From: Dryocosmus kuriphilus | Taxonomy: Eukaryota > Arthropoda > Insecta > Hymenoptera > Cynipidae | Length of the DNA: 64,000 nt | Assembly: GCA_038277395.1 (NCBI GenBank) | Contig: CM076194.1 | Coordinates: 132,713,230 to 132,777,229, forward strand | Direction: 5' to 3' | In this document: positions 1 to 10,889 of the stretch, piece by piece | Position numbering within the stretch: the first letter of the stretch is position 1 | Layout of the letters: each line of letters opens with the position of its first letter | Position numbers and translations under genes: made by a program | Notes under the pieces: generated by a model | Databases searched by the model: none | What the model was told of the DNA's origin: nothing | The model's input: only the letters and a program-made list of their open reading frames with translations

Positions 1-415
1 CGCAGCGCGGCCTTCGTTTGTAACTCATAGTATAAAGTGTTGCCGTATTCTATAAAGGTATCTGTAATTACTTTCAAATAGAGCAAATAAAAGGGTGGGA
101 TTGATCATTTCGGAAGAGGCGCTACATATAATTAGAATCGAACTCCACTTAGGTAAGTTCGCTTAATTCAATAATTGTATTAAGCGCCCCTTCCTCCTGA
201 TCAATTCATAGATGTTTAAAAAAAATGCGGCAACTATTGTGACTAGAAAAAAAACCTACATAAACCATTTGAGATTATTATTTTATATAAACTCTAGAGG
301 TTTAACGAAACATAAACAGAATTCTTCTCATACAATGAACAAAAGAAACGGAAATTAAATAAGAATACCCAACAGTTGGGGTTTTGATCTAATACGTATA
401 AACATAAAATTACAT
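1..415. other. unassigned flank downstream of the DIRS recombinase
   Basis: No open frame of interest was found. Since the DIRS element is read on the minus strand, this stretch lies 3' of its recombinase domain and may contain its terminal repeat. No terminal repeat could be paired inside the window, so this is a positional inference only. Confidence 0.3.
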
Positions 416-419
416 GGTA

Positions 420-1430
420 TGGCGAATGCCGTAGCAATCTCACAGTCTAAAACAGCATTTGCAAAGTTATTGGCATTTTCTAAAACGGGTAAATTATAAA
501 CTCCTGTAAAGGTTTGTGAATCTTGACTCCAACCAGTCGTTGTTCTTATGGTGTCAATATTTATACCTCTTCTATAAGCATTCGACGTCGAAGCATGTCT
601 AGTGCTATGGGCTGAGAAGGACTGAAAATTAATGCCACTTTTTTCTAGGGTAATCTTGATTTAGCGACTGAGTGTCTGAACAGACACAGGCTTATGAGGA
701 TTTTTAAAATAAATAAAAAGATTTTTTGCAGATTTCTGAAGATCCTGGGTCTTGCACATATATGTTTCAAACGCTCCTTTTAGACATATCTTTGAGTCGA
801 TGTAATACGAAATATGTAATTAATAGAGGTTGTTTTCTATTTAGTGCAAACGTCTTTATTTTATCGGCTATTTTAATTGCGAGAGTATCCTGCCTCTTTT
901 CAGCATTCCCCAGTTTTATGAGCGATAATGTCTGTACTCTGTGACCAGTTTATTAGAGCTAAAAGATTTGCGGTTGTAAATTAAAGTGCTTCTAGTGAAA
1001 GATCTTCGTTCTCGCCCAAGCCTTGAAGATAATTCAAAACTACTCTGGGCTTCCAAGTCTGATTATATTTGGGATTTTTAGGTCTTAAATTATAGACGCC
1101 CTTGAAAAATCTTTTGATGTGCTCGTCGAGACCTACGTGTGGGCCTACAAGCAAGGTCACGGCTGAACGGAGGCTATTTAATGTCCCATGTTTTGCTCCA
1201 TTACGAAATTCTTGAGATAAACAAGATAAGACATTACTAGTCGTGGCCTTGTACGGGTCGATGTTATTTCGATAACAAAAGAACCACCATTTTTTAATAG
1301 CTCCGCTCTATTGTTTAAGTGATGATTTACTCTCGGATGAGAGAAAAATATTCAATGAATCTTCGGGAACTCCCTTTATCTTAAATCCTTTTCTGATAAT
1401 ATTACTGAAATCAGGGACAGTCTTCTCCAC
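420..1430 (-). pseudogene. DIRS-type tyrosine recombinase domain, degraded
   Basis: Reading the minus strand across several frame breaks gives a DIRS/PAT-like tyrosine recombinase, the enzyme DIRS retrotransposons use instead of an integrase. The catalytic box reads FSAHSTRHASTSNAYRRG (about 570-630), which contains the H-x-x-R pair. It is followed by GWSQDSQTFTGVY (about 495-535), whose last Tyr is the likely nucleophile. An upstream part (about 970-1260) reads EFRNGAKHGTLNS and RFFKGVYNLRPKNP, matching the core-binding region of the family. Several stops and frame changes show that it is dead. It sits 3' of the RNase H part in the same orientation, as expected for DIRS. The alternative, a Ngaro or Viper element, cannot be excluded. 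Confidence 0.85.
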
Positions 1431-1479
1431 AGAGGGTGCGGCCTATTTGAAGAAATCAGTACCTATGTAAGTTAATATT

Positions 1480-2325
1480 AGGTTCAAACTTTAAGGGTTC
1501 CGAAATGAGCAGAGAAGGGTACAGAGGGTACCAAGCCAGCGAGGAACAGTCAGGAACTATAATGCCAGTAGCCCTGTCGGCTTTAATTTTTTGGAGAGTT
1601 CTAAGGATTATCAGAAATGAAGGAAAAGCGTTAAAAAATCATCACACCACGAGAGCGTAAAAGTATCTATTGCCATACTGTTCGGGTCTCTAAGCCACGA
1701 GACATATAATTTAAATCTTGTATTGGCTCTAATAGCGAAAAAATCAATCCTTGGCTCTCCAAAAGATTTAAAAATTTCTTGAAAGGCTTGGTTGTTTAGA
1801 GAACATTATGTTTCTGGTTCGAGACGTCTGGATTCTCTGTTGGCTTCGACCTCTTCTGACGAGCTAATATAAGACGCGAAAATTGAGAGATTTCTTCTTT
1901 CACATCAGTGCCAAATCCCGTATGTAACTTCATTTAAAGTCTAAAATTTAATACCGCCCATTCGGTAATAATATGTCGCGACCTTTAAATCGCGTGCAAA
2001 ACATTTGAGCCCAAAGAATGCTGATTTAAGCTCTGAAACATTAATCGGTAGGAAACGCTCTCTATTATTCCAAAAAATCGTGAGCTTTTTACGTTTGCAA
2101 TCGACGCCCTATCCTGATAACGAAGCATCTGAGAAAATTTCTAATTGGAACCTTTTTGTTCCTATAAAGTTCCCATCGTCATAAGCATGTTCCAGCCACC
2201 AATCTAATTGTTTATCCAGTTTCTTTGGAAAAGGCATTCTATAGTCAAAATTAGCTCTTGCCACGCTAAAGACTAAAAAAATTTTCTCTTTCAAAAGCTT
2301 CAATATATGAGCAACGCTGAATTTA
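1480..2325 (-). pseudogene. DIRS-type RT thumb / RNase H region, degraded
   Basis: The minus strand from 2303 to 2109 is open and ends in FSDASLSG, the Asp-containing RNase H motif of DIRS elements. Before it comes the thumb/connection region with LDKQLDWWLEHA. Further 3' (about 1600-1800), broken frames contain FGEPRIDFFA and SWLRDPNSMAIDTFT, which resemble the DIRS RNase H tail that leads into the recombinase. The frame runs 5' to VAHILKLLKEK at 2325. There it stops at the insertion point of the non-LTR element and resumes 26 kb away at 28806. Confidence 0.8.
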
Positions 2326-2332
2326 ATAGCAG
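2326..2332. repeat. left target-site duplication ATAGCAG
   Basis: ATAGCAG is repeated at 28803-28809. On either side of this pair the DIRS coding sequence is continuous: CPA before the break, IKFSVAHI after it. It therefore marks the insertion of the non-LTR element that now carries about 26 kb of nested DNA. Confidence 0.7.
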
Positions 2333-2762
2333 AGCACCATGAGGTTGCATGTATGTGTTTGGTATGGATAGACGCTCAGGTGCATGGCTTAGCAGAGAAA
2401 TGTGAATTAGAGGGTAAAGATGTAAAAAGTGAGAAGGATTAAATGGTAAAAAGTGTGTTAAGGTAAGGGAAATTTTTTAAAATATTAATTATAGTAGGAT
2501 AGGTAAAATTAAATGGAAAAATAGGCAAAAAGAGGAAAGTGAAGTTAGAGATAGAAATCAACGGGATGAAGGTGAGGGAGCGATAGTGAAGGGTGGAGGG
2601 AGTAAAAGAAAAGTAACTAAGTGGGGAGTTAGGGGAAAGGGACAGAGGAGTGTGCTTTATAGTGAGTTTTGCTTTTCGTAATAAAAATAAAGAAGAGTTT
2701 AATGGAATCAGCTGTTGTGGAATAGTGGCACCATCTGTAGGCGGCGTGGTAGAGACAGGTGA

Positions 2763-3890
2763 ATGGAGAAGGTAACTAAAATATCGACTCAAGGTGCGAA
2801 AGATTGGAAAGGCATGGCAGGCGCGTTAAGAGATGCGGAGTCGGACGTAGAATTTGTAACGCCAGGGTAGACAAATAAAATTTCAGAGGCAGGTAAAAGA
2901 GGAATAGACATAACAGTAGCCAGAAGGTTATCCTGGGGAGACGTACGTGGAGAAAAAGCAAGAACGAATAGCAAAGTGGACTTGGAAACGATAGCGAGTT
3001 TAAATAAGAGAAAAAGGGTATTGAACGAAAGCATAGAAAAGAATATGTATCTGAGCCCTTTTAAGAGAAGGAACAAAATTCTCAAGTCACCGAACGATAA
3101 GGGCAAAAAGAAACAAGGAGGGAATGAAACTATAGTTGGAGAGGGACTTGATGAAGAGGAATCGAACAAACTGGTGTGGGTACAAAAAGAAAAGGGAGAG
3201 AAGAATATTAAAGAAAATAAAATAGGGCAGGTGGGAATAGAATTGACATGCAAAGAGATTAGGTTTTTAGGAGAGGAAATAAACGAAGAACAAAAGAAAA
3301 TGGAAGTTACCAAAAGGGAAAGGACAGAAGCAAATCAACGGATGAGATTAATTAGGGAAGAATTGAAAAAAGGGCTAAGAAATGGGAAAATGAGACAAAA
3401 AGGATTAAGGAAGAGATTGAGAATGTGAAAGAGGAAAAATTAAAAAAAGAGCAGAAGATAGCAGCGTTAGAAAAACAGATAAGAGAGTGGAAAGAAAAAG
3501 GGATCGGAGAGGTTAAGGTAGGGCTGGAGGAACGAGGGGAACAAGAGGGGAGAATTCTGTGCGACGATGTCTTAAGAAAGAAGGTTGAGGTAATGGAAAG
3601 GAAAATCGAGTCTGCACAAGTAGGGAATTTAGAGGGAATAGTAAAGAAAGTAAGTGGGGTGGAAAGAGAATCTGAAAAAAGGGAAAGATGGGAGAAGAGA
3701 AACAATGTCCAAATTGTAGGCATAACGATACAGGAAGGAAATGAAAAGGAAAAGGTAGAGGAATTTTTAGAGAAGGAGGTCGGGGCAGAAGGGAAAATGA
3801 AGAAAGTGAGATGACAGTATACAAACGGTAAAGGGGTCTTAGTAGTAGAGATGGAGTAATGGGAAGCGAAACAAGAAGTCACGAAGAACA
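2763..3890 (+). pseudogene. ORF1 (coiled-coil, RRM-like) of R1-like element
   Basis: The likely start is the ATG at 2763 (MEKVTKIST). A TAG at 2868-2870 interrupts it; the frame then stays open through 2976-3428, shifts, and continues at 3425-3814. The protein is very rich in Lys, Glu and Arg, with long heptad-like stretches (for example KEEKLKKEQKIAALEKQI). It then reaches ERWEKRNNVQIVGI, the start of the RNA-recognition-like domain of non-LTR ORF1 proteins, which are RNA-binding nucleic acid chaperones. It is inactive as it stands. The antisense open frames here are shadows of the purine-rich strand. Confidence 0.75.
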
Positions 3891-4109
3891 AGTGTAGGCT
3901 AGGTACATGAAAGAGTACATGGATTATGACCTAACATACAAAGAAAGAGAGATACAAAGGAAGATAAGAGTGATAGCCAAAGAAGAAAAGATTAAAGGAA
4001 GGACAGCAAGGGTAGAGTATCAAGAGATCTATATACAAGGAGAGTGGCATAGATGTAATGAAAAGAAAGAAAGATTAGAGAAGGCAGATAGGCGTTCTCA
4101 ATAGTAAAA

Positions 4110-4975
4110 AAAATGGGGAGAGAGAGAAAGGATAAAGGCAAAGGTAAAAGGATGAAAAAGAGAAGAAAGAACAGGAAAGGGGGACAAGAAGGATAAAAAG
4201 AGGTTAAGGTGGTCTTTTAGAATGTAGCAAGAATAATGAAAAAGTATAGAGAGATCTGACAATATATTAAAACATGTGATATAGTAGGGCTGACGGGAAC
4301 GTGGGTAGAAGGAAAGTGCTGGGAAAAGGCAAGAAGTAAATTACCGGATGGTTTTAGATGGGAACTGCAAGGGTCTGTAGAAAAAAAGGACAAGGATAGG
4401 GCCAGTGTAGGCATAATAATGGGAGTCAAGGAAAGCTTTAAGGAAAAGGAGGTGATAAAAAATACTTTAGATGGTTTACAGGAAAGGAGGGTAAGAATAA
4501 AAGGAAGGTGGCATAGGATAGAGACAATTTACAACGGGGATAAAATGAAAAGGAAAAGAAAAGGAATAGAGAATTACATAAGAGAGGAAGAAGAAGAGAT
4601 TCTAATAATAGGGGGGGGGGGGGGGGGATTGGAATTCAAAAATAGCATAGAAAGGGAGTGTTTACGCTGACGAGAGTATAATGAGAGGAATACAAAAGGC
4701 TATAGGCTCAATAAAGCGGGAAAGGAACTTTTAGGTTTAGTGGAAGAAAGGGTTTGGTATATATTGAACAGAAATAAAAAAGGAGACGAGAAAGGGGAAT
4801 TTACGTACATAAGAGCCAGTGCGTCTACAGTAATATATTACGTTATAGTCAATACAGAGGAATGGGAAAGCATAAGGAAAATGAAGGTAGAGTCTAGAGA
4901 GGTTATCGGATCACCAACCGTTAGGGGTGTGGCCAAAAAGCAGAATCGGTAAGAAAAAGAGAAAATGGGGAGAGA
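4110..4975 (+). pseudogene. APE-type endonuclease domain of R1-like element
   Basis: Broken + frames give the apurinic endonuclease-like domain that nicks target DNA for reverse transcription. In order: VVFWNVARI (about 4213), CDIVGLTGTWVEG (about 4270), a glycine-rich strand, FTYIRASASTVIYYVIVN (about 4799), then SDHQPL in a shifted frame (about 4916). The WNVA, ETWVE-like and SDH motifs are the usual catalytic landmarks. The GGDFN-type motif is replaced by a 17-G run. Frameshifts and stops make it non-functional. Confidence 0.75.
4611..4627 (+). repeat. G17 homopolymer inside the endonuclease
   Basis: Seventeen consecutive G residues directly follow LII, where the family normally encodes GGDFN. 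The run replaces that motif and probably arose by slippage. Its exact length may also reflect sequencing error. Confidence 0.8.
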
Positions 4976-5004
4976 AGTAAGTTATTTTTTAGAGTAACTA
5001 TATA

Positions 5005-6257
5005 CGAGGCACATAGTCTCACTTCAAAAAAAATCCCTCACTCGATGACAAGTGGTGAGCCGCGGGATCAATTTTTTGATGCCTGCCTCGAAGAAGTCTC
5101 CCGCCAGCTCTTTCGCCCACTTCTCCACCTCCCCCTTCACATCCTCGTCCGTTGAAAACTTGTTTGCACCCATGTGCACCTTCAGGGAAGTGAAGAGATG
5201 GAAATCTGAAGGGGCCAGGTCAGGGGAATACGGGGGGTGGTTCAAAACGTCCCATCCAAAAGAGTCCAGGAGTTGCTTTGTGGCGTTAGCCATGTGAGGT
5301 TTGGCATTGTCATGCAGCAGGCACACTCCTTTCGTCAGCATGCCCCTCCTTTTATTCTGAATCGCCCTTTTCAATTTTTTCAGCGTCTCACAGTATCTTG
5401 CCGCGTTCATGGTCTCCCCGTGAGGCAGATATTCAATCAAAATTATGCCTTTATGGTCCCAAAACACGGATGCCATGATTTTTTTGGCTGAAATTGTGGT
5501 TTTGAACTTCTTGGCGGAGGGTGACAAGGTGTGGCGCCATTGTTGAGACTGCCTCTTAGTTTCAGGCATGTAGTGGGCAACCCAAGTTTCGTCTCCAATA
5601 ACAATCCAGTAACAATAGAGTAGAGAAAATCATCGCCTTCACGTTCGCAGCGCTCCAAAAACTCTTTGAAGCTCTGCACTCGATTCAACTTGTGCTGTTC
5701 TGTCAGCTGTTTTGGGACCCACCTCGCAGACAATTTCCGATATCCGAGAGTTTCTATGATTGTTTCGTGTAACAGGGATCTGGAGATTTGCGGAAACATC
5801 GCAGAAAGATCATCTAACGTCAATCTGCGGACGTCACGGACCGCAATCTCAATTTTTTCCACAAGTTCGTCAGTCACAATTGAAGGTCTTCCGCTCCTCT
5901 GATCGTCATGCACGGAAGTACGGCCACTTTTAAATTCGCCACACCACTTGTACACACTCGTACGATTCATAGCTCCATTACCGTAAACAGTTTTCACCTC
6001 ATTATAAATCTCAACTGGAGCTTTTCCCTTCACAACGAGGTAGCGAATGACGGCGCGAATTTCGCACTTGGTGGGAGATACGATCGACATTTTTCGCGAG
6101 AGATGCTACTGCGTCAAGAGTTTTCAACACACTAACCTCGGATTGGTCTCGTTTTGAAGGGGAGGATCAGGCTACGCAGCAGTGTTGCCAACATGTCGAA
6201 AAAGTATTCCCTACGGCTGTTAGAGTACCAGTACACTTACTTTCTGGACGTGCCTCG
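5005..6257 (-). mobile_element. mariner-1 transposon
   Basis: A 1,253-bp mariner lies between TA dinucleotides (5003-5004 and 6258-6259). Both ends begin CGAGGCAC; the left end then diverges, while the right end reads CGAGGCACGTCCAGAAAG inward. The transposase runs leftward. The element sits at the end of the endonuclease part of the R1-like element. Confidence 0.88.
5024..6090 (-). pseudogene. mariner transposase (DD34D), frameshifted
   Basis: The start ATG is at 6088-6090. The N-terminal paired helix-turn-helix half reads to YSIVTG, and the catalytic half resumes in another frame at DETWVAHYMPETK. Motifs seen are GDETW (first Asp), LLHDNAKPH (second Asp) and PPYSPDLAPSDFH (third Asp), with 34 residues between the last two Asp, as in mariner. 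The frame is broken by an 11-bp near-perfect tandem duplication at 5595-5616. Without it the protein would be of normal mariner length (about 350 residues). Both halves otherwise lack stops, suggesting a fairly young loss. Confidence 0.9.
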
Positions 6258-7168
6258 TATGTATACGAATATATGGGTGAAAATAATACTTTTGTAAATA
6301 ATCGTGCGGACGGGGTGAACCGATTTTGCTAAAATTTTAACCTCGTATTCTACTTATCAAAGAAAGAAACTGTCCAGAATTTCAGCTCCCTAGATAAAAA
6401 GTTGCGTCCCCTGGACCATTTCAAAGATTTAAAAGTGGCCTTTTTTAGTGGTTTTTTGACCTCTTTTCAGTAACTCCTTATATATGCAGTTTCGAAGCTT
6501 TTTCAACCTGCTTGGGCTCATCTTTTTCACCTTTTCAAGGGATTTTTAATGATGTAATATAAGGTATAGTTTAGCCTATCCACAAGATATTTAGGGGCTT
6601 GTGACGGTAGCATGATTTTTACGATTTTTTCCCACCTTCGAAGCCCTGTAAAATAGTCAATTTTTAACCAGCGTAGTCTCATTTTCTTCGTTTTTCCAAG
6701 ACAAAAAAAGAGTGCACACACAATTAGAAATATTGAAAATTGGCTGAACTACGGTACTTTGAAGTTTGCGATTTTTGCAAAAATCGCGTTTTTCGATAAC
6801 TTTGGTCCCGTGGAAAATTTTTCTTACTGACTCAATTTGGCTGAAAATTTCCAGAAACGTTCTTGAAATGCTCCTCATTGGACAAAAATAGTATTGAATA
6901 CAGATATTTGATGTTAACTATATTATTTGGAATTTTGAAATATGCTATTGTTTCAGTTTGTGACTGCGTAAGCAGAAAAAGAACACCTAGCACAAGTATC
7001 ACTATTTCTTCAACGCTCTTAGTTTTTTAACGCACAGTCAAGATATAGTGAAATACAAATGTTATTTGTATTGTCTTGAAAACAGCACTGAGCTATATAA
7101 AAATTTGATCCTGTTTGGATCATCAATAAATTAGGATATTTGATAGTGAGATATAGGTAATAGTTCAC
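6258..7168. other. unassigned non-coding stretch
   Basis: No credible gene was found. It contains AT-rich text with homopolymer-rich phrases such as TTTTGCAAAAATCGCG, like the non-coding interior of DNA transposons. A TATA-like CTATATAAAA occurs near 7092. Nothing here resembles the missing RT core of the surrounding non-LTR element. Confidence 0.3.
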
Positions 7169-7180
7169 ACTATTAGTTTA

Positions 7181-9191
7181 CACCAAGGACCACCGCAGTT
7201 GTTTGTGGAGAAGGGGAGATGTTGCCCCTACTTGACGCGTCCCCAGGTGGCAGATAGGGGAATGCTAGCTGGAAACAGAGGGTAGGGCTGTAATAAAATA
7301 GGCCCCGCGGGCCAAAAACAAGATTGGTGACGGTCGCAGCCCACTGGGAGTGCTCCGAACCATGTCCGGTTTTTTCCGCCGGCATGATATAGAGGCTGCT
7401 GTGAGCTTGCTCTGCCGAGGTGTAAGTTGCGACCGGGCATCTGGAGCCAGCCCCTTCGAACATTGATCGGGAGTGCCTGGTGGCTGTAGGGATCGGAACC
7501 TGCAGTGCTCCGGGCGAGTCCGGTCTGTCCGTGTATTCCGAGACGGTATAAACGAAGGTTGGGCCCCAGAGTAATGGAGTCGGACTTCGGTCCGAAGGTA
7601 CACCCGTTCCCAAGTATTTCGGCCCGCCCCTCCATGCACGATGCGCTGGTGAACACTTTATCATGGCTTGTAAAGACGAAAACCGGAGAAGGAGTAAGAA
7701 GACTTACGTCGAGGAGGAGCTGGACTGCAGCAAGATCTTCGACGTGTTAGATGAAGAACGAAGGCGGCGTCAAGACGGAGGTCGCTGGGGTGGAAAGGGG
7801 AATTGCTCACTACCAGGAGGATCTGAAAGAGAACCACAGAGTGGTACACGAGTCCTTGAAGAAGCTGATGAAACTCTACATGTCAGCAGAGCAGAAGGAA
7901 TCAGTGGAGACAGCGCAAAAGGAAATGCGCTCAGCGGGGTATTCCTATATAAAAACAGATATAGAAGCCTCAAAATGTACACGGAGGGTTATATGATGGA
8001 AATTAATTCGATGATGAAAGAGAAGATAGGTAAGGAGCGCAAAGAGAAGTCTCTCCTGAGCTCTACCTTCAAGGAGAGAACGGCATCTCCTTGAAAAAGT
8101 CCCCAGAAAAAGTCCAAGACCCAGGAAGGGGTCTCCTGGTCCCAGGTAATCAGGAGGAAGAAAAATAAAGAGAGGACGGAGATGGAGAAGAAGCATGAGG
8201 AGGAGGTGGTTCCACGAAAGGAAAATGTACTCGGTAAGAGACAAGAAGCCCTCAAGAAGAAGAAGAGGAGAATCCCCGGGAGACCGAGACCATCACCTCA
8301 GCCCCAGGGATGAATTATACGGGCGTTCTGAAGAACATCCAGAAGATGGTCAAGCCTGAGGACCATGGTGTCACAGTCAAGGAGATCAGGTAGACTAGGA
8401 CGGGGGACTTCTTCATTGAGGTGGAGGCCAAGGCGGAGGAGAGGCAGCATTTCGGTGAGGCCATCTCGAAGGCCCTTGGACAAGGTGGCAGTGTTAGGCA
8501 CCTTGTCCCAAGAGTTCAGGTCGTAATTTACTTAAAGCCTTAGTCGAGTCGACGGAGGTCACCGAAGTGGAGGAAGCGCTGAGAGTGACCCTGGGAGACC
8601 AGCTTGGCTCCCGACCGAGGATGAATTTTACCAAGAGGAGCAGCAGAGGCTGCATCCTAGCCTTTGTTGAGCTAGATGCTGCCGCTGCTGCCAAACTGGA
8701 GAAGACTGCTCGGCTGAAGGTCGGGTGGATTAACTGCCGGGTGAAGGCGCATAGCGCAGAAACCCAATGTTACAGGTGCCACGCTCTCGGGCATGTCGCC
8801 CGAGAATGTGCAGCGGAAGACAGCAGCAAACGCTGCAGAAGATGCTACGAGGAGGGGCACAAGGCAGCGGAATGCCAAAACCTGGCGATTCCCCGTCCAT
8901 CGGCAACAGCCAGAAGGAAACCCTAGGTTAGCCGGTCAGAGGAAGACGCTGGACAGCGTAGAAAAACGGCACCCCCTGAAGTAATGCGAAAGCGGTTCCG
9001 GGGGGATCAATGACAAGAAGAAAAGGGAGGAGGTTTTAGTGGGTAGGCCTAAAGTGAAAACTCCCTCCCTCCTCACCGGGAATCTCACTTGTGCGATCCC
9101 TGGTGCGCTGGGCGAGGAGATGACAAACATGGAAGCCCCACACGGCGTGCAGTAATGCATTTCCTCCTACCTTCCAGAAAAGAAAAAAAAA
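7181..9191 (+). mobile_element. gag-only (HAL1-like) non-LTR retrotransposon copy
   Basis: This 2,011-bp insertion is bounded by a perfect 12-bp duplication ACTATTAGTTTA (7169-7180 and 9192-9203) and ends in an A-rich tail (about 9175-9191). It contains a GC-richer 5' leader (7181-7660), an R1/TRAS-style ORF1 and a roughly 265-bp 3' region. There is no endonuclease or reverse transcriptase. The intact duplication and tail show that the unit inserted by target-primed reverse transcription; loss of ORF2 after insertion remains possible. Confidence 0.82.
7663..8926 (+). pseudogene. R1-clade gag-like ORF1 with CCHC knuckles
   Basis: The first ATG (7663) opens MACKDENRRRSKKTY. The sequence then switches frame into a charged coiled-coil stretch (RGIAHYQEDLKENHRVVHES, about 7790). 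A later frame carries YTGVLKNIQKM (about 8317) and FFIEVEAKAEERQHF (about 8409), typical of the central R1 gag domain. The last open part (8567-8926) ends with two zinc knuckles, CYRCHALGHVAREC and CRRCYEEGHKAAEC, both C-x2-C-x4-H-x4-C. The product would coat the element RNA. At least three frame changes and a TAG near 8392 make it a pseudogene. Confidence 0.82.
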
Positions 9192-9354
9192 ACTATTAGT
9201 TTAAAGGATCCTAAATCTTTTCAATTTATTGAAAATTTTTTCATTTCATCACTTTTACGATGAGCTCTTCTTGTAATTTAGCTGTCTTTGCGGATGCAAA
9301 CATTCACAATAATTATTATTTAAAAATATTCAATATAATACGCAGAAAAATAAT

Positions 9355-9541
9355 TTATTCTATGACTTGTACGACGACAGAGTCTGTGTCGTAAGAATCT
9401 AATTTTACTTTCATTGCTTTGTCATCAATGGGCTCAAAGTATTGGTACAACCTTGTGTTCTTGATTTTTTTTGCTGATCTGAATCTTTTTGCAAGCGTTT
9501 TGCCTCTCGCCAGGACCTTGCCATTATCAACATATAAAAAC
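9355..9541 (-). other. possible orphan terminal exon of unknown protein
   Basis: The minus strand has a 62-codon open stretch of normal amino-acid complexity, with FLYVDNGKVLARGKT near its start and SYDTDSVVVQVIE just before the stop at 9355-9357. It is preceded by AG at a plausible splice acceptor (9542-9543) and has no nearby ATG. I do not recognise the protein. It could be a last exon cut off from its gene by insertions, or a fragment of an unidentified transposon. Confidence 0.3.
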
Positions 9542-9627
9542 CTATATTAGCATGAAATTTGATATATCAATAATCGTTTTCATATTAATCTATAACATTA
9601 AATGGTAAAAACAATTACTACCAGTAG

Positions 9628-10542
9628 TATATCCTTTTCAACTTAGTTTTAGAATATGTGATCAGAGAAGTACAAACGAATCCGTCCGGTGCTACCCTCA
9701 ATGGGATAATACAAATTCTGGGACATGCAGATGATCTCGACTTACTCGGGGATGATAGAGAGACGGTAGCTAAAAATGCGGAAATCTTGATCATAATAGC
9801 CAAGGAAATAGGTTTAGAAGTTAGCGAATCGAAGACAAAATATTTGATCGTCGACAGATCAGAACAAAGCAATGAAGAGGGGGATCTAATGGCCGGAAAT
9901 ATGAAATTTGAAAGAGTTAATGAGTTTAAATACCTCGGGACTATTATAACTAGCGACAATAACATTAAAACGGAAATCAACAGGCGGCTGCAAGCTGACA
10001 ATCGGTGCTACTATGCAACAAATACATTACTAAAATCGCGATCGCTATCTAGAAACATCAAAGTAAGAATTTACAAAACGATAATAATGCCGGTCGTCAT
10101 GTACGGGTGCGAAACGTGGGCGCTGACGAAAGGAGAGGAAAACAGGTTTAGAGTATTCGAAAATAAAGTACTTCGAAAAATCTATGGTCCCAAAAGGGAC
10201 GAAGAGACTGGTGAATGGAGAAAACTGCATAATTATGAGCTGCATGCACTCTGCGGGTCAGTAAACATTAATAGAGTGATGAAAGCGCACAAATTAAGCT
10301 AAGCGGGACATGCTGCAAGAATGGGCAACGAAAGAACAGTGGCGCAAGTTTTGAGAGGGAAACCGATTAGTAAGATACCTCTAGGCAGACCGAGAAACAG
10401 ATAGGAGAAAAACGTAAGGGATGATCTAAAAGAGTTAGGACATGATTATTTAAACTGGACGGAAGGTGCACAGGATAGAGATGCGTGGCGATTCTGGGTA
10501 GCTGAGGCAATGAACTTCCGAGTTCGCAAAGCTACACCATAA
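9628..10542 (+). pseudogene. RTE-type reverse transcriptase, 5'-truncated
   Basis: The frame is open from 9628 (YILFNLVLEYVI) through GHADDLDLLGDD, the intact catalytic ADD box. It continues through the thumb motifs FKYLGTIITSDN and MYGCETWALTK to a TAA near 10302, then beyond it to LRGKPISKIPLGRPR and EGAQDRDAWRFWV at the C-terminus. This tail (YGCETWAL, GRPR) is typical of the RTE/CFDP2-like clade. A second stop follows GRPRNR (about 10402). A TAA-rich microsatellite follows at 10542. It is a short 5'-truncated insertion, as is usual for this clade. Confidence 0.85.
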
Positions 10543-10575
10543 TAATAATAATGATAATAATTATTATTATTAGTG
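10540..10575. repeat. AAT/ATT microsatellite tail
   Basis: Short AAT and ATT triplet runs directly follow the RTE coding end. RTE elements commonly end in simple repeats, so this is probably its 3' tail. Confidence 0.7.
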
Positions 10576-10889
10576 TTATCATTATATTGAGTAGCTGCCT
10601 ATGGAAAGAAAAGAAGTATAGCTAGGGGGGTTCTGGCTCACCACCGCCACGATCAGTGTGATGATGGCTTGTGCCCGTGCTAAAACCACTTACCAACATG
10701 CAATGGAGGTAAGTGTCTAAATTCTGTCAAGTAAGGCGGGTTGCCGAACTGCAGGCTAAATGTTTGTAAAAACGAAAGTTTGGTGAAAGGGTTCTGTTTC
10801 TACCCATCGCAATGGTTCAAAGTCCCTCCATGTTACAGCGTGTGTGAAATTAAGCTGAATATCCATCGATGAAAAAATTAACTTAGATA

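Larger units (their letters stand above)
2333..5004 (+). mobile_element. R1-like non-LTR retrotransposon, 5' part
   Basis: This is the 5' portion of a strongly purine-rich (+ strand) non-LTR retrotransposon, with 5' leader, ORF1 and endonuclease. It begins immediately after the ATAGCAG duplication. The RT core expected next is missing: after mariner-1 the sequence no longer resembles RT. The matching 3' part (RT end, C-terminal Cys-His domain, 3' UTR, AT tail) is at 21627-23077. That both parts belong to one insertion is inferred from the flanking target duplication and from their shared composition and style. Confidence 0.75.

Noticed and set aside
2439..3891. Several minus-strand frames of 100-180 codons rich in Ser, Phe and Leu
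   Set aside because: They are antisense shadows of the purine-rich ORF1; the plus strand carries the recognisable coiled-coil and RRM-like start.
4740..4952. Independent small gene of 70 codons
   Set aside because: It is the C-terminal piece of the non-LTR endonuclease in one of its broken frames.
6258..7168. Continuation of the R1-like RT after mariner-1
   Set aside because: No RT motifs in any frame; the composition changes from purine-rich to AT-rich.
7173..7664. Three overlapping minus-strand frames of 124-163 codons
   Set aside because: They lie opposite the GC-rich 5' leader of the gag-only element, overlap each other in different frames and show no domain.
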